A DNA stretch of 35,860 nt from Prevotella sp. (GTDB taxonomy: Bacteria > Bacteroidota > Bacteroidia > Bacteroidales > Bacteroidaceae): assembly GCA_016291595.1 (NCBI GenBank), contig JAEEXN010000020.1, forward strand, positions 1-35,860. Reading direction: 5' to 3'. Below are positions 25,777 to 35,612 of the stretch, piece after piece. Both the position numbers and the translations under genes were made by a program. A model generated the notes under the pieces. That model ran no database searches and was not told the origin of the DNA. It saw only the letters and a list, made by a program, of their open reading frames with translations. How positions within the stretch are numbered: the stretch's first letter is position 1; every line of letters starts with the position of its first letter.

Positions 25777-26604
25777 ATGGCAGTACGTAAATTAAAGCCC
25801 GTTACACCGGGTCAAAGACACAAGGTTATTGGCACGTTCGAGGAGATTACTGCATCCGTGCCAGAGAAGTCTCTCGTTTACGGTAAGCGTTCTACCGGTG
25901 GTCGAAACAACACTGGTAAGATGACAGTCCGCTATATGGGCGGTGGTCACAAGAGGAAGTATCGTATCATCGACTTCAAACGAGAGAAAGATGGTGTTCC
26001 AGCCGTAGTAAAGACAATCGAGTACGATCCGAACCGCTCGGCTCGTATCGCTTTGCTGTTCTACGCTGATGGTGAAAAACGTTACATTATTGCTCCTAAC
26101 GGACTTGAGGTCGGTGCAAAACTGATGTCAGGCGCAGAGGCTGCACCAGAGGTGGGAAATGCCCTTCCTTTGGCAAACATTCCTGTAGGTACAGTGATTC
26201 ACAACATTGAGTTGCGTCCTGGACAGGGTGCCCTGCTCGTTCGTTCGGCTGGTAACTTTGCTCAGCTTACTTCTCGTGAAGGCAGTTATTGTGTGATTAA
26301 GCTCCCCTCGGGTGAAACCCGCAAGGTGTTGAGCGCTTGTAAGGCTACCGTAGGTAGTGTAGGTAACTCTGACCATGCTCTTGAGCAGTCTGGTAAGGCC
26401 GGTCGCTCTCGTTGGCTGGGACGTCGTCCTCACAACCGTGGTGTCGTCATGAACCCGCATGATCACCCGATGGGTGGTGGTGAAGGCCGTCAGTCAGGAG
26501 GTCACCCGCGTTCTCGCAAGGGTCTCTATGCAAAGGGCCTCAAGACTCGCGCACCAAAGAAGCTTTCTAACAAGTATATCATTGAAAGAGCTAACAAGAA
26601 ATAA
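25777..26604 (+). CDS. rplB: 50S ribosomal protein L2
   Basis: L2 joins the subunits and supports peptidyl transfer. The 275-residue protein has the SH3-like N-terminal region with [15 protein letters not shown]. The near-invariant [18 protein letters not shown] loop includes the histidine associated with peptidyl-transferase function. It ends in a basic tail ([12 protein letters not shown]). It starts 6 bases after the rplW stop. Confidence 0.98.
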   Translation: MAVRKLKPVTPGQRHKVIGTFEEITASVPEKSLVYGKRSTGGRNNTGKMTVRYMGGGHKRKYRIIDFKREKDGVPAVVKTIEYDPNRSARIALLFYADGEKRYIIAPNGLEVGAKLMSGAEAAPEVGNALPLANIPVGTVIHNIELRPGQGALLVRSAGNFAQLTSREGSYCVIKLPSGETRKVLSACKATVGSVGNSDHALEQSGKAGRSRWLGRRPHNRGVVMNPHDHPMGGGEGRQSGGHPRSRKGLYAKGLKTRAPKKLSNKYIIERANKK

Positions 26605-26625
26605 TCAAGTAAACTGAAGTAAATT

Positions 26626-26892
26626 ATGAGTCGTTCATTAAAAAAAGGTCCGTATATTAACGTGTCACTCGAGAAGAAGGTTCTCGCCATGAATGAAAGC
26701 GGCAAGAAGAGTGTCGTTAAGACTTGGGCTCGTGCTTCAATGATTTCCCCCGACTTCGTGGGACACACTGTAGCAGTTCATAACGGAAACAAATTTATCC
26801 CTGTTTACATTACAGAGAACATGGTAGGCCACAAGTTGGGCGAGTTCGCTCCCACACGCAGATTCGGCGGCCATGCTGGTAATAAGAAATAA
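26626..26892 (+). CDS. rpsS: 30S ribosomal protein S19
   Basis: S19 is a 30S head protein that forms a complex with S13 near the A site. The 88-residue sequence starts [18 protein letters not shown] and includes [21 protein letters not shown] and the C-terminal [16 protein letters not shown]. Normal length, conserved position between rplB and rplV. Confidence 0.97.
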   Translation: MSRSLKKGPYINVSLEKKVLAMNESGKKSVVKTWARASMISPDFVGHTVAVHNGNKFIPVYITENMVGHKLGEFAPTRRFGGHAGNKK

Positions 26893-26928
26893 TCGGCAGG
26901 GTAAAACCATTTAAAATCAGAAGCAATA

Positions 26929-27336
26929 ATGGGAAAAAGAAAGAAACTTGCTGCTGACGCAAGAAAAGCAGCTCTTAGAACACAATATTTCGCTAAGTTG
27001 AATGGTGTTCCTTCTTCTCCTCGCAAAATGCGCTACGTTGTAGACATGGTGCGCGGTCTGGATGTGAACCGTGCTCTTGGCGTACTGCGCTTCTCGAAAA
27101 AGGCTGCCGCCAAAGATGTAGAGAAGCTGCTGCGCTCCGCAATTGCCAACTGGGAGCAGAAGAATGATCGCAAGGCAGAAGACGGTGAGCTTTATATCTC
27201 AAGAGTCTTCGTTGACGAGGGTGTTACCATGAAGCGCATGCGTCCTGCTCCTCAGGGCCGTGGCTACCGCATCCGTAAGCGTAGCAACCACGTGACTTTG
27301 TTCGTAGATGCTAAACTTAATGACGTTAAAGAATAA
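26929..27336 (+). CDS. rplV: 50S ribosomal protein L22
   Basis: L22 extends a beta-hairpin into the exit tunnel and is a known site of macrolide-resistance changes in other bacteria. The 135-residue protein has [18 protein letters not shown] near the N terminus. The hairpin [19 protein letters not shown] appears intact. Conserved order rpsS-rplV-rpsC, with 5 bases to rpsC. Confidence 0.97.
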   Translation: MGKRKKLAADARKAALRTQYFAKLNGVPSSPRKMRYVVDMVRGLDVNRALGVLRFSKKAAAKDVEKLLRSAIANWEQKNDRKAEDGELYISRVFVDEGVTMKRMRPAPQGRGYRIRKRSNHVTLFVDAKLNDVKE

Positions 27337-27341
27337 GTAGA

Positions 27342-28070
27342 ATGGGACAGAAAGTTAATCCAATAAGCAACCGTCTCGGTATTATCAGAGGATGGGATTC
27401 AAACTGGTTTGGTGGAAAAAACTTCGGTGATAACATCGTTGAGGACCAGAAGATCCGCAAGTATCTTAATGAGCGTCTGGCAAAGGCCAGCGTGTCGAAG
27501 ATTGTTATCGAGCGCACATTGAAACTCGTTACCATTACTATTTGCACTGCCCGTCCGGGTATCGTCATTGGTAAAGGTGGTCAGGATGTTGACAAACTGA
27601 AGGAAGAGCTGAAGAAACTCTATGACAAGGAGATTCAGATCAACATTTATGAAATTAAGAAACCCGAGCTCGACGCAACTATCGTAGCTAATAATATTGC
27701 ACGCCAGGTTGAGGGTAAGATTGCTTACCGCCGTGCAATCAAGATGGCTGTAGCTAACACAATGCGTGCAGGTGCTGAAGGTATTAAGGTGCTTATCTCA
27801 GGCCGTCTGAACGGTGCTGAAATCGCACGTAGTGAGATGATTAAGGAAGGTCGCACACCGCTGCATACTTTCCGTGCTGACATCGACTATTGTCACACTG
27901 AGGCTCTGACGAAGGTTGGCGTTCTTGGTATCAAGGTTTGGATCTGCCGTGGTGAGGTTTACGGCAAGCGTGACCTGACTCCTAACTTTGCTCAGGAGAA
28001 GCAGGGCGGTCGTTCAAACAATGGTGGCGGCAAGTCGAGAGGCAATCGCAAGAGAAACAATAACCGTTAA
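27342..28070 (+). CDS. rpsC: 30S ribosomal protein S3
   Basis: S3 lies at the mRNA entry channel and contributes to mRNA unwinding. The 242-residue protein starts [20 protein letters not shown] and has a KH domain with the GxxG loop as GKGG in [14 protein letters not shown]. The C-terminal domain holds [14 protein letters not shown] and [10 protein letters not shown]. It ends in a low-complexity basic tail rich in Asn, Gly, Arg and Lys. Confidence 0.98.
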   Translation: MGQKVNPISNRLGIIRGWDSNWFGGKNFGDNIVEDQKIRKYLNERLAKASVSKIVIERTLKLVTITICTARPGIVIGKGGQDVDKLKEELKKLYDKEIQINIYEIKKPELDATIVANNIARQVEGKIAYRRAIKMAVANTMRAGAEGIKVLISGRLNGAEIARSEMIKEGRTPLHTFRADIDYCHTEALTKVGVLGIKVWICRGEVYGKRDLTPNFAQEKQGGRSNNGGGKSRGNRKRNNNR

Positions 28071-28084
28071 AATCAGAAGCTATC

Positions 28085-28513
28085 ATGTTACAGCCTAAAA
28101 GAGTAAAATATAGAAGACCTCAGGATGGTCGTGGCAATAAAGGCAACGCCCACAGAGGTACACAGCTGGCTTTCGGTTCTTTCGGTATCAAGACCCTTGA
28201 TGCGAAGTGGATCGACAGCCGTCAGATTGAGGCAGCCCGTGTTGCTATCAACCGTTATATGAATCGTGAGGGCCAGGTATGGATCCGCATTTTCCCGGAC
28301 AAACCCATCACCCGCAAGCCTGCCGATGTCCGTATGGGTAAAGGTAAAGGTGATCCCGCAGGTTGGGTTGCACCAGTTACACCGGGCCGCATTCTTTTCG
28401 AAGTTGAGGGCGTTCCTTTTGAGGTAGCTAAAGAGGCTCTCCGCCTCGGTGCCCAGAAACTGCCAGTAAAGACAAAGTTTGTTGTTAGACGTGATTACGA
28501 TAAAAACGCTTAA
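28085..28513 (+). CDS. rplP: 50S ribosomal protein L16
   Basis: L16 helps position A-site tRNA on the 50S subunit. The 142-residue product starts [21 protein letters not shown] and retains [24 protein letters not shown] and the C-terminal [12 protein letters not shown] segment ([17 protein letters not shown]). Length is normal. The rpmC start follows 4 bases after the stop. Confidence 0.97.
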   Translation: MLQPKRVKYRRPQDGRGNKGNAHRGTQLAFGSFGIKTLDAKWIDSRQIEAARVAINRYMNREGQVWIRIFPDKPITRKPADVRMGKGKGDPAGWVAPVTPGRILFEVEGVPFEVAKEALRLGAQKLPVKTKFVVRRDYDKNA

Positions 28514-28516
28514 GCT

Positions 28517-28711
28517 ATGAAGATGACAGAAATTAAGAGCCTCGAGACCAAAGAACTGGCCGAGCGCATTGAGGCAGAGGTTGCCAAGTACGATCAGATG
28601 ACTTTGAATCATGCAGTCTCTCCCCTTGAGAATCCATCACAGATTAAGGCTGCTCGTCGTGATATCGCACGTTTGAAAACAGAACTTCGTCAGAGAGAAC
28701 TTAACAAATAA
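28517..28711 (+). CDS. rpmC: 50S ribosomal protein L29
   Basis: L29 is a small helical protein near the exit tunnel, next to L23. The 64-residue product is predominantly coiled helix ([19 protein letters not shown] ... [19 protein letters not shown]), the expected two-helix hairpin. ATG 28517 is taken; ATG 28523 would remove only two residues and cannot be excluded. Confidence 0.95.
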   Translation: MKMTEIKSLETKELAERIEAEVAKYDQMTLNHAVSPLENPSQIKAARRDIARLKTELRQRELNK

Positions 28712-28722
28712 TAATGGTCCAG

Positions 28723-28980
28723 ATGGAAACAAGAAATTTAAGAAAGACAAGACAGGGTGTCGTGATCAGCAACAAAATGGATAAAACCATTGTTATTGCA
28801 GCTAAGTTCAAGGAGAAGCACCCGATTTATGGTAAGTTTGTCCAGAAGACAAAGAAGTACCATGCTCATGATGAGAATAATGAGTGCAACATTGGCGATA
28901 CCGTACTCATTATGGAAACCCGTCCACTCTCTAAGACTAAGAGATGGAGATTAGTAAACATTGTTGAAAAAGCTAAGTAA
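28723..28980 (+). CDS. rpsQ: 30S ribosomal protein S17
   Basis: S17 is an OB-fold 16S rRNA-binding protein required early in 30S assembly. From ATG 28723 the product is 85 residues, beginning [14 protein letters not shown]. Diagnostic stretches are [24 protein letters not shown] and [15 protein letters not shown]. An in-frame ATG at 28714 adds three residues. The later start is preferred because related S17 proteins begin near MExRNLRK; the difference is small. Confidence 0.95.
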   Translation: METRNLRKTRQGVVISNKMDKTIVIAAKFKEKHPIYGKFVQKTKKYHAHDENNECNIGDTVLIMETRPLSKTKRWRLVNIVEKAK

Positions 28981-28982
28981 TT

Positions 28983-29348
28983 ATGATACAGGCAGAATCC
29001 AGACTTACAGTATGTGATAACAGCGGTGCACGCGAGGCTCTCTGCATCCGTGTTCTGGGTGGTACCCGCCGCCGTTATGCAAGTGTTGGTGACGTGATTG
29101 TCGTTGCTGTCAAGAACGTTATTCCATCAAGTGATTTGAAAAAGGGTGCAGTATCTAAGGCTTTGATTGTTCGCACAAAGAAAGAGATTCGTCGCGCCGA
29201 CGGTTCGTACATCCGTTTCGACGACAATGCTTGTGTGCTGCTGAATAATGCAGGTGAGCTTCGCGGCAGCCGTATCTTCGGCCCCGTAGCCCGTGAGCTT
29301 CGCGCAGTTAACATGAAAGTCGTTTCTTTGGCACCTGAGGTTCTTTAA
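28983..29348 (+). CDS. rplN: 50S ribosomal protein L14
   Basis: L14 forms intersubunit bridges and contacts L19 and translation-silencing factor RsfS. The 121-residue protein starts [24 protein letters not shown] and keeps [21 protein letters not shown] and the C-terminal [13 protein letters not shown]. Length and position after rpsQ are normal. Confidence 0.98.
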   Translation: MIQAESRLTVCDNSGAREALCIRVLGGTRRRYASVGDVIVVAVKNVIPSSDLKKGAVSKALIVRTKKEIRRADGSYIRFDDNACVLLNNAGELRGSRIFGPVARELRAVNMKVVSLAPEVL

Positions 29349-29369
29349 ACAATAAAAAGATTAAGAGTA

Positions 29370-29687
29370 ATGGCTAAGTTACATATTAGAAAAAACGACA
29401 CCGTTGTTGTTCTGTCCGGTGAGGACAAGGGCAAGACTGGTAAGGTGCTCAAGGTCTTGGTAGAGAAAGAGCGTGCTATCGTAGAGGGTGTGAACATCGT
29501 CTCGAAGAGCTCGAAGCCGTCAGCCAAGAATCCTCAGGGTGGCATCATCAAGCAGGAGGCTCCCATCCACATCTCAAATCTGAGCCTCATTGACCCGAAG
29601 AGTGGAAAGCCCACCCGTGTATCTATCAAGCACGAGGGCAAGAATGTTATCCGTATCGCTAAAAAGTCAGGGGAGGAGATTAAATAA
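29370..29687 (+). CDS. rplX: 50S ribosomal protein L24
   Basis: L24 is an assembly-initiator protein at the exit-tunnel rim. The 105-residue product begins [26 protein letters not shown], a KOW motif, and keeps [21 protein letters not shown]. The stop overlaps the rplE ATG by one base (TAATG), indicating translational coupling. Confidence 0.97.
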   Translation: MAKLHIRKNDTVVVLSGEDKGKTGKVLKVLVEKERAIVEGVNIVSKSSKPSAKNPQGGIIKQEAPIHISNLSLIDPKSGKPTRVSIKHEGKNVIRIAKKSGEEIK

Positions 29688-30241
29688 TGGATACAGCGCA
29701 ATTAAAGAAACAATATGCTGAGAGCATTGCTCCGGCACTGAAGAAGCAGTTCAACTACTCTTCAACGATGCAGGTTCCTGTTCTGAAGAAGATTGTCATC
29801 AATCAGGGTTTGGGCGATGCAACACAGGACAAGAAAATCGTAGATGTAGCTATTAATGAGATTACTACGATTACCGGCCAGAAGGCAGTGGCAACCTATT
29901 CAAAGAAGGATATCGCCAACTTCAAGCTTCGTAAGAAGATGCCTATCGGCGTGATGGTGACTCTGCGTCGCGAGCGTATGTATGAGTTCCTCGAGAAGCT
30001 CGTCCGCATCGCTCTTCCTCGTATCCGTGACTTCAAGGGTATTGAGAGCAAGTTCGACGGACGTGGTAACTACACACTGGGTGTCCAGGAGCAGATTATC
30101 TTCCCGGAGATTAATATTGACAGCATCGACCGTATCCAGGGTATGAACATCACCTTCGTGACAACAGCCAAGACTGACGAAGAGGGTTATGCATTGCTCA
30201 AGGCATTCGGCCTTCCATTCAAGAACGCTAAAAACGATTAA
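29687..30241 (+). CDS. rplE: 50S ribosomal protein L5
   Basis: L5 binds 5S rRNA in the central protuberance. The 184-residue protein has [41 protein letters not shown] and the conserved [27 protein letters not shown]. In E. coli this gene is the target of S8 feedback; no clear S8-like site was identified here. Coupled to rplX by a one-base overlap. Confidence 0.98.
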   Translation: MDTAQLKKQYAESIAPALKKQFNYSSTMQVPVLKKIVINQGLGDATQDKKIVDVAINEITTITGQKAVATYSKKDIANFKLRKKMPIGVMVTLRRERMYEFLEKLVRIALPRIRDFKGIESKFDGRGNYTLGVQEQIIFPEINIDSIDRIQGMNITFVTTAKTDEEGYALLKAFGLPFKNAKND

Positions 30242-30246
30242 GAGCT

Positions 30247-30549
30247 ATGGCAAAAGAATCAATGAAAGCCCGTGAGGTAAAACGTGCTAAACTCGTTGCC
30301 CGTTATGCCGAGAAGCGTGCAGCTTTGAAAAGAGTAATCGCAACCACAGACGATCCCGCAGAGGCATATGAGGCTGCCCGTAAGCTTCAGAGCATTCCGA
30401 AGAATGCCAATCCTATTCGTCTGCACAACCGTTGCAAGATCACTGGTCGTCCCAAGGGATATATCCGCCAGTTCGGTCTTTCGCGTATTCAGTTCCGCGA
30501 GATGGCTTCAGAAGGTCTGATTCCTGGTGTGAAGAAGGCAAGCTGGTAA
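30247..30549 (+). CDS. rpsN: 30S ribosomal protein S14, zinc-free form
   Basis: S14 completes the 30S head. This 100-residue version is the long C-minus type: the CxxC pairs that bind zinc in the short form are absent and only one cysteine remains ([13 protein letters not shown]). The C-terminal [25 protein letters not shown] is well conserved. It follows rplE by 5 bases. An unusually long 69-base gap separates it from rpsH. Confidence 0.97.
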   Translation: MAKESMKAREVKRAKLVARYAEKRAALKRVIATTDDPAEAYEAARKLQSIPKNANPIRLHNRCKITGRPKGYIRQFGLSRIQFREMASEGLIPGVKKASW

Positions 30550-30584
30550 ATAGCAGAAGTGAGTTATCTATTTTTTTAATATTG

Positions 30585-30599
30585 TCGGGGGAGGCCCGA
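30585..30599 (+). promoter_or_regulatory. Small hairpin with GGAGG in its loop, before rpsH
   Basis: TCGGG (30585-30589) pairs with CCCGA (30595-30599), displaying GGAGG in the loop. It sits 19 bases before the rpsH ATG in the longest gap of this part of the operon. It might tune S8 translation or be a remnant processing site; evidence is structural only. Confidence 0.35.
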
Positions 30600-30618
30600 T
30601 TAATTAAACATTATTTTT

Positions 30619-31014
30619 ATGACAGATCCAATAGCAGATTATCTGACGAGGCTCAGAAACGCCATCATGGCTCATCACCGTGTGGTAGAGATTCCTGCGT
30701 CGAACTTGAAGAAAGAGATCACCAAGATCCTCTTCGAGAAGGGTTACATCCTGAACTATAAGTTCATTGAGGATGGTCCTCAGGGTACAATCAAGGTTGC
30801 CTTGAAGTATGACCCAGCAACAAAAGCAAACGCTATCAAGTGTTTGAAGAGAGTGTCCACACCAGGTCTTCGCAAGTACACTGGTTACAAGGACATGCCG
30901 AGAGTTATTAACGGATTAGGTATCGCTATCTTATCTACATCCCAGGGTGTTATGACTAACAAAGAGGCTGCCGAGCTGAAGATTGGCGGTGAGGTTCTTT
31001 GCTACGTTTATTAA
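30619..31014 (+). CDS. rpsH: 30S ribosomal protein S8
   Basis: S8 binds the 16S central domain and in E. coli represses the spc operon. The 131-residue protein starts MTDPIADYLTRLRNAIMAHH and keeps KRVSTPGLRKYTGYKDMPRV, GLGIAILSTSQGVMTNKEA and a C-terminal GGEVLCYVY, all family hallmarks. A small hairpin precedes it in the 69-base spacer after rpsN. Confidence 0.98.
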   Translation: MTDPIADYLTRLRNAIMAHHRVVEIPASNLKKEITKILFEKGYILNYKFIEDGPQGTIKVALKYDPATKANAIKCLKRVSTPGLRKYTGYKDMPRVINGLGIAILSTSQGVMTNKEAAELKIGGEVLCYVY

Positions 31015-31028
31015 TTGGAGGATTGAAT

Positions 31029-31595
31029 ATGTCAAGAATAGGAAAATTGCCAATTAACATTCCCGCAGGTGTTACTGTATCTCACGAGAACGGTATCGTA
31101 ACCGTAAAGGGTCCGAAGGGTGAGCTCTCTCAGAAAGTTGATCCGTCTATCATCATGAAGATGGAGAATGGTCAGATAACATTTGAGATTGACGAGAAGA
31201 GTCCGGTAAATATTAAGCAGAAGCAGGCTTTCCACGGCTTGTACCGTTCACTGATCAACAACATGGTTGTTGGTGTCAGCGAGGGCTACAAGAAGCACAT
31301 GGAACTGGTCGGTGTTGGTTACCGTGTTTCCAATCAGGGCAACCTGATAGAGTTCTCTCTGGGTTATACACACCCCATTTTCCTCCAGCTTCCCAGCGAG
31401 GTGAAAGTAGAGACCAAGATGGAGCGTAACCAGAATCCTCAGATTATCCTCGAGTCATGCGACAAGCAGCTGCTCGGTCTCATTTGCGCTAAGATTCGTT
31501 CTTTCCGTATGCCTGAGCCATACAAAGGAAAAGGTATTTTGTTCAAGGGCGAGGTTATCCGTCGCAAGTCGGGTAAGTCAGCCGCAGCTAAGTAA
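31029..31595 (+). CDS. rplF: 50S ribosomal protein L6
   Basis: L6 lies near the GTPase-associated site of the 50S subunit. From ATG 31029 the protein is 188 residues, beginning MSRIGKLPINIPAGVTVSHENG and carrying the duplicated L6 fold and the C-terminal RMPEPYKGKGILFKGEVIRRKSGK. A frame opening upstream at 30999 overlaps rpsH and does not match the family start. GGAGG at 31017-31021 lies 7 bases before the ATG, an unusually good Shine-Dalgarno for this lineage. Confidence 0.97.
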   Translation: MSRIGKLPINIPAGVTVSHENGIVTVKGPKGELSQKVDPSIIMKMENGQITFEIDEKSPVNIKQKQAFHGLYRSLINNMVVGVSEGYKKHMELVGVGYRVSNQGNLIEFSLGYTHPIFLQLPSEVKVETKMERNQNPQIILESCDKQLLGLICAKIRSFRMPEPYKGKGILFKGEVIRRKSGKSAAAK

Positions 31596-31622
31596 TCTTA
31601 ATCTATTAAATTAATTACGATT

Positions 31623-31967
31623 ATGACAACAAAGAAAATTGAAAGACGAATCAAGATCAAGTATAGAATTCGTAAGAACGTCAATGGTACTGCTGAGCGT
31701 CCCCGCATGAGCGTATTCCGCTCTAACAAGCAGATCTACGTTCAGATTATTAACGATTTGACCGGTAAGACCCTCGCTTCCGCATCTTCACTGGGTATGG
31801 AGACCATGCCTAAGAAGGAGCAGGCTGCCAAGGTTGGCGAGATTGTTGCCAAGAAGGCTCTCGAAGCTGGTATTGAGAAGGTTGTATTCGACCGTAACGG
31901 TTATCTGTATCACGGCCGCGTAAAGGAGCTTGCTGATGCAGCACGTAAAGGTGGACTTAAATTCTAA
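31623..31967 (+). CDS. rplR: 50S ribosomal protein L18
   Basis: L18 binds 5S rRNA with L5. The 114-residue product has [43 protein letters not shown] in the expected order and ends [26 protein letters not shown]. Length is normal and it sits between rplF and rpsE as in most bacteria. Confidence 0.97.
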   Translation: MTTKKIERRIKIKYRIRKNVNGTAERPRMSVFRSNKQIYVQIINDLTGKTLASASSLGMETMPKKEQAAKVGEIVAKKALEAGIEKVVFDRNGYLYHGRVKELADAARKGGLKF

Positions 31968-31973
31968 ACGATT

Positions 31974-32486
31974 ATGGCAATTAATAAAGTAAAAGTAAAT
32001 AGTGACGTTGAGTTGAAAGACCGTTTGGTTGCTATCAACCGTGTTACCAAGGTAACAAAGGGTGGTCGTACCTTCACATTCGCTGCCATCGTCGTTGTAG
32101 GTGACGGTAATGGTATCATCGGATGGGGTCTTGGAAAGGCTGGCGAAGTAACAGCAGCTATTGCTAAAGGTGTTGAGTCAGCAAAGAAAAACCTCGTTAA
32201 GGTTCCTGTCCTGAAGGGTACTGTTCCCCACGAGGCTGAAGTTTCTTATGGCGGTGCCAAGGTTCTTATCAAGCCTGCCGCTCCTGGTACTGGAGTAAAG
32301 GCCGGTGGTGCTATGCGTGCCGTATTGGAGAGTGTTGGTATCACAGACGTGATTGCCAAGTCGAAGGGTTCTTCTAACCCTCACAACCTGGTGAAGGCTA
32401 CTATCGCAGCTCTGAGCGAGATGCGCGACGCTTACACCGTTGCTGGCAACCGTGGTATCAGTATGAGTAAAGTGTTTAACGGTTAA
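31974..32486 (+). CDS. rpsE: 30S ribosomal protein S5
   Basis: S5 guards decoding accuracy at the mRNA entry side. The 170-residue protein has the double-stranded-RNA-binding-like N-terminal domain ([43 protein letters not shown]). The C-terminal domain holds [13 protein letters not shown] [19 protein letters not shown]. It starts 6 bases after the rplR stop. Confidence 0.98.
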   Translation: MAINKVKVNSDVELKDRLVAINRVTKVTKGGRTFTFAAIVVVGDGNGIIGWGLGKAGEVTAAIAKGVESAKKNLVKVPVLKGTVPHEAEVSYGGAKVLIKPAAPGTGVKAGGAMRAVLESVGITDVIAKSKGSSNPHNLVKATIAALSEMRDAYTVAGNRGISMSKVFNG

Positions 32487-32503
32487 GTGAAGGAGATATA
32501 ATC

Positions 32504-32680
32504 ATGGCAACAATTAAGATTAAGCAGATTAGAAGCAAAATCGGTTATCCTGTAGACCAGAAGCGCACTTTGAAGGTTTTGGGTCTTAACAAGATTGGCC
32601 AAGTTGTTGAGAAGGAAGATTCTCCTACTCTTCGTGGTATGATCCGCAAGGTTCATCATCTGGTAACCGTAGTTGAATAA
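32504..32680 (+). CDS. rpmD: 50S ribosomal protein L30
   Basis: A short gene between rpsE and rplO encodes 58 residues. It starts [20 protein letters not shown] and continues with [19 protein letters not shown] and [13 protein letters not shown], a full match to the L30 fold. GAAGGAGA precedes the ATG. L30 is absent from some bacteria; here it is intact and in the usual place. Confidence 0.96.
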   Translation: MATIKIKQIRSKIGYPVDQKRTLKVLGLNKIGQVVEKEDSPTLRGMIRKVHHLVTVVE

Positions 32681-32704
32681 TTAATCTTTTAAACAGAAGT
32701 AATC

Positions 32705-33151
32705 ATGAAATTAAATACGTTAAAGCCAGCTAAAGGCTCAACTCATTCACGTCGTCGTATTGGCCGTGGTACCGGTTCTGGTCTGGGTGGTACTTCTACT
32801 CGTGGACATAAGGGAGCCAAGGCTCGTTCTGGTTATAAGAGAAAGATTGGTTTCGAAGGTGGTCAGATGCCACTCCAGCGTCGTGTTCCGAAGTCTGGTT
32901 TCAAGAATATCAACCACAAGGAATACTTTGCAGTGAACCTCTCTACTCTCCAGAAGCTGGCAGAGGAGAAGAACCTCACAAAGATCGGCATCGAGGAACT
33001 AAAGGCCGCTCATATCACCAATGGCAAGAGCCTTGTTAAGATTCTTGGCAAAGGTGAGCTGAAGGCTAAGCTCGAGGTTGAGGCAAATGCTTTCTCTAAG
33101 ACTGCCGAAGAGGCAATCAAGGCAGTTGGTGGTAACACAACTATAATCTAA
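32705..33151 (+). CDS. rplO: 50S ribosomal protein L15
   Basis: L15 is a late-assembly 50S protein. The 148-residue product opens MKLNTLKPAKGSTHSRRRIGRGTGSGLGGTSTRGHKG, a Gly/Arg-rich N-terminal extension that penetrates rRNA, then GFEGGQMPLQRRVPKSGF. The C-terminal globular part ends VGGNTTII. It is followed 4 bases later by secY. Confidence 0.97.
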   Translation: MKLNTLKPAKGSTHSRRRIGRGTGSGLGGTSTRGHKGAKARSGYKRKIGFEGGQMPLQRRVPKSGFKNINHKEYFAVNLSTLQKLAEEKNLTKIGIEELKAAHITNGKSLVKILGKGELKAKLEVEANAFSKTAEEAIKAVGGNTTII

Positions 33152-33155
33152 AAAA

Positions 33156-34496
33156 ATGAAGAAGTTTATTGAGTACCTGAAGAACTGTTGGAAGGTTGAG
33201 GATTTGCGTCAGCGACTCCTCATCACCCTCCTGTTCGTGGCAATTTACCGTTTCGGCTCGTTTGTGGTGCTTCCTGGCATCAATCCGGGCATGTTGGAAA
33301 AACTTCAGTCACAGACTGCAGGCGGTCTGATGTCACTGCTTGACATGTTCTCAGGTGGTGCGTTCTCCAATGCGTCTATCTTTGCGTTGGGAATCATGCC
33401 ATACATCTCTGCTTCTATCGTGATGCAGCTGCTTGCTGTTGCTGTACCTTATTTCCAGAAGATGCAGCGCGAGGGCGAGAGCGGAAGAAAGAAGATCAAC
33501 TGGTATACACGTATCCTGACAGTGGCTATCCTGCTGTTCCAGGCTCCTGCCTACCTGATGAACCTGAAGATGCAGGCTACCGGCGCGCTGGCAACAGGCA
33601 TCAGCTGGTCAACCTTCATGATTCCCGCTACAATCATTCTCGCAGCAGGCAGTATGTTCATCCTCTGGTTGGGTGAGCGCATTACTGATAAGGGCGTAGG
33701 AAATGGTATCTCGCTGATCATTATGATTGGTATCATCGCACGTCTGCCACAGGCTTTCTTCCAGGAGGCCAGCTCTCGTTTCACTGCAATCAGTGGTGGT
33801 GGTATCGTGATGTTCATCGTCGAGTTGCTCATTCTCTATTTCGTTGTATGTGCAGCTATTCTCCTCGTTCAGGCTGTTCGCAAGGTTCCTGTACAGTATG
33901 CCAAGCGCCTTGTTGGCAACCAGCAGTATGGTGGTGCACGCCAGTATATTCCCCTGAAGCTCTTCGCAGCTAACGTGATGCCTATCATCTTTGCCCAGGC
34001 ATTGATGTTCATCCCGCTCACAGTGATGCGCTTCTCGGCAGAGAATACCAACTGGGTAGTTCAGTCGCTGACGGATAACCGTAGTTTCCTGTATAATGTG
34101 ATCTATGCAATTCTGATTATTGCCTTCACCTATTTCTATACAGCAATTACCCTGAATCCGACACAGATGGCTGAGGATATGAAGCGTAACAATGGATTTA
34201 TTCCTGGAATTAAGCCCGGCAAGCCGACAGCCGATTTCATCGACACGGTGATGTCTCGTCTTACCTTCCCAGGTTCTCTGTTCATCGCCTTCATCGCCAT
34301 TATGCCCGCTTTTGCAGGTCTGCTCAATGTACAGCAAGGATTTGCGCAGTTCTTCGGAGGAACATCACTGCTGATTCTTGTCGGTGTCGTTATCGATACT
34401 CTCCAGCAGATTGAAAGCCATCTGATGATGCGTCATTACGACGGACTTCTGAATGCTGGCCGGGTTCACAACAAAGGCGGAGTGTCTGCATATTAG
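33156..34496 (+). CDS. secY: Protein translocase subunit SecY
   Basis: SecY is the membrane channel of the Sec translocon. The 446-residue protein has the expected ten hydrophobic segments. Landmarks include RFGSFVVLPGINP after TM1, the plug region MSLLDMFSGGAFSNASIFALGIMPYISASIVMQLL, the gating region VPVQYAKRLVGNQQYGG and the cytosolic loop GIKPGKPTADFID. It ends QIESHLMMRHYDGLLN, typical of SecY. It lies at the end of the spc-like gene order, before map. Confidence 0.98.
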   Translation: MKKFIEYLKNCWKVEDLRQRLLITLLFVAIYRFGSFVVLPGINPGMLEKLQSQTAGGLMSLLDMFSGGAFSNASIFALGIMPYISASIVMQLLAVAVPYFQKMQREGESGRKKINWYTRILTVAILLFQAPAYLMNLKMQATGALATGISWSTFMIPATIILAAGSMFILWLGERITDKGVGNGISLIIMIGIIARLPQAFFQEASSRFTAISGGGIVMFIVELLILYFVVCAAILLVQAVRKVPVQYAKRLVGNQQYGGARQYIPLKLFAANVMPIIFAQALMFIPLTVMRFSAENTNWVVQSLTDNRSFLYNVIYAILIIAFTYFYTAITLNPTQMAEDMKRNNGFIPGIKPGKPTADFIDTVMSRLTFPGSLFIAFIAIMPAFAGLLNVQQGFAQFFGGTSLLILVGVVIDTLQQIESHLMMRHYDGLLNAGRVHNKGGVSAY

Positions 34497-34508
34497 TATT
34501 TTGTACTA

Positions 34509-35300
34509 ATGAAGATATTTCTGAAGACTGAAGATGAAATTGAGCTGATGCGCAAGGCCAACCAGCTGGTTGGGAAAACACTTGCGGAATTGGCGAAACA
34601 TATCAAACCAGGTGTAACGACCCTCCATTTGGATCATATTGCCGAGGAGTTCATCAGAGACCACGGAGCTGTTCCAACGTTCAAGAATTTCCCGAATCCT
34701 TATGGAGGGCCATTCCCCGCCAGCATCTGCACATCGGTTAACGATGTTGTAGTGCACGGGGTTCCTAACGAGAAGACCATCCTGAAAGAGGGTGACATCA
34801 TCTCGATTGACTGTGGAACACTTCTGAATGGCTTCAATGGCGATTCCGCCTATACATTCTGTGTGGGAGAGGTCAGTCAGGAAGTGAGACGGCTTCTCGA
34901 TACCACGAAAGAGTCGCTCTATCTTGGAATTGAGAATGCGCAGGCAGGAAGACATCTGGGCGATATCGGCAGTGCTGTCCAGGATTTGTGCGAGAGTCGT
35001 GGCTATGGAGTCGTCCGCGAATTGACAGGTCATGGCATCGGGCGCGAAATGCATGAGGATCCGCAAGTGCCTAACTACGGCAGGCGTGGAAACGGGGTTA
35101 TGCTCAAGGCCGGAATGTGTATCGCGATAGAGCCGATGATTACCATGGGCAAGCGCGACATCTGGCTGGATGCTGACCGCTGGACAGTCCGCACACGCGA
35201 CGGCAAGCCGGCAGCTCATTTCGAGCATACCATTGCCATTCGTAAAGGAAAAGCTGAAGTTTTATCAACGTTTGAGGAAATAGAGAGCCTGGGGTTCTAA
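34509..35300 (+). CDS. map: Methionine aminopeptidase, type I
   Basis: It removes the N-terminal methionine from nascent proteins. The 263-residue enzyme has the pita-bread fold with all five metal ligands visible. The two aspartates lie in SIDCGTLLNGFNGDSAYTF, the histidine in LTGHGIGREMHEDP, and the glutamates in IAIEPMITMG and HFEHTIAI. The substrate-side histidine in VNDVVVHGVP is also present. There is no long N-terminal extension or zinc finger. It starts 12 bases after secY, a common neighbour arrangement with infA following. Confidence 0.98.
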   Translation: MKIFLKTEDEIELMRKANQLVGKTLAELAKHIKPGVTTLHLDHIAEEFIRDHGAVPTFKNFPNPYGGPFPASICTSVNDVVVHGVPNEKTILKEGDIISIDCGTLLNGFNGDSAYTFCVGEVSQEVRRLLDTTKESLYLGIENAQAGRHLGDIGSAVQDLCESRGYGVVRELTGHGIGREMHEDPQVPNYGRRGNGVMLKAGMCIAIEPMITMGKRDIWLDADRWTVRTRDGKPAAHFEHTIAIRKGKAEVLSTFEEIESLGF

Positions 35301-35382
35301 AGCTATGTGTAAGAGACCTTTTTGGACATACAAGGCTTTCGGTCGTAAGATCAGTAATTAGTAAGGAAATCAAAATATAAAT

Positions 35383-35601
35383 ATGGCAAAGCAATCTGCT
35401 ATCGAGCAAGACGGAACCATCGTGGAGAGCCTCTCCAATGCAATGTTCCGAGTAGAGTTGGAGAATGGAGTCCAGATCATTGCGCATATCTCAGGCAAGA
35501 TGAGAATGCACTATATCAAAATCCTGCCTGGCGACAAGGTGAAGGTGGAGATGAGTCCTTATGACCTGACAAAAGGCAGAATCGTTTTTAGATACAAATA
35601 A
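35383..35601 (+). CDS. infA: Translation initiation factor IF-1
   Basis: IF-1 is a single OB-fold protein that blocks the A site during initiation. The 72-residue sequence [24 protein letters not shown] ... [38 protein letters not shown] matches the family from end to end. An 82-base spacer after map contains no obvious gene. Confidence 0.98.
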   Translation: MAKQSAIEQDGTIVESLSNAMFRVELENGVQIIAHISGKMRMHYIKILPGDKVKVEMSPYDLTKGRIVFRYK

Positions 35602-35612
35602 ACAAAAGAGAT

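Noticed and set aside
30999..31028. Upstream start for L6 overlapping rpsH
   Set aside because: L6 proteins begin MSRIGK; ATG 31029 has a GGAGG site in front.
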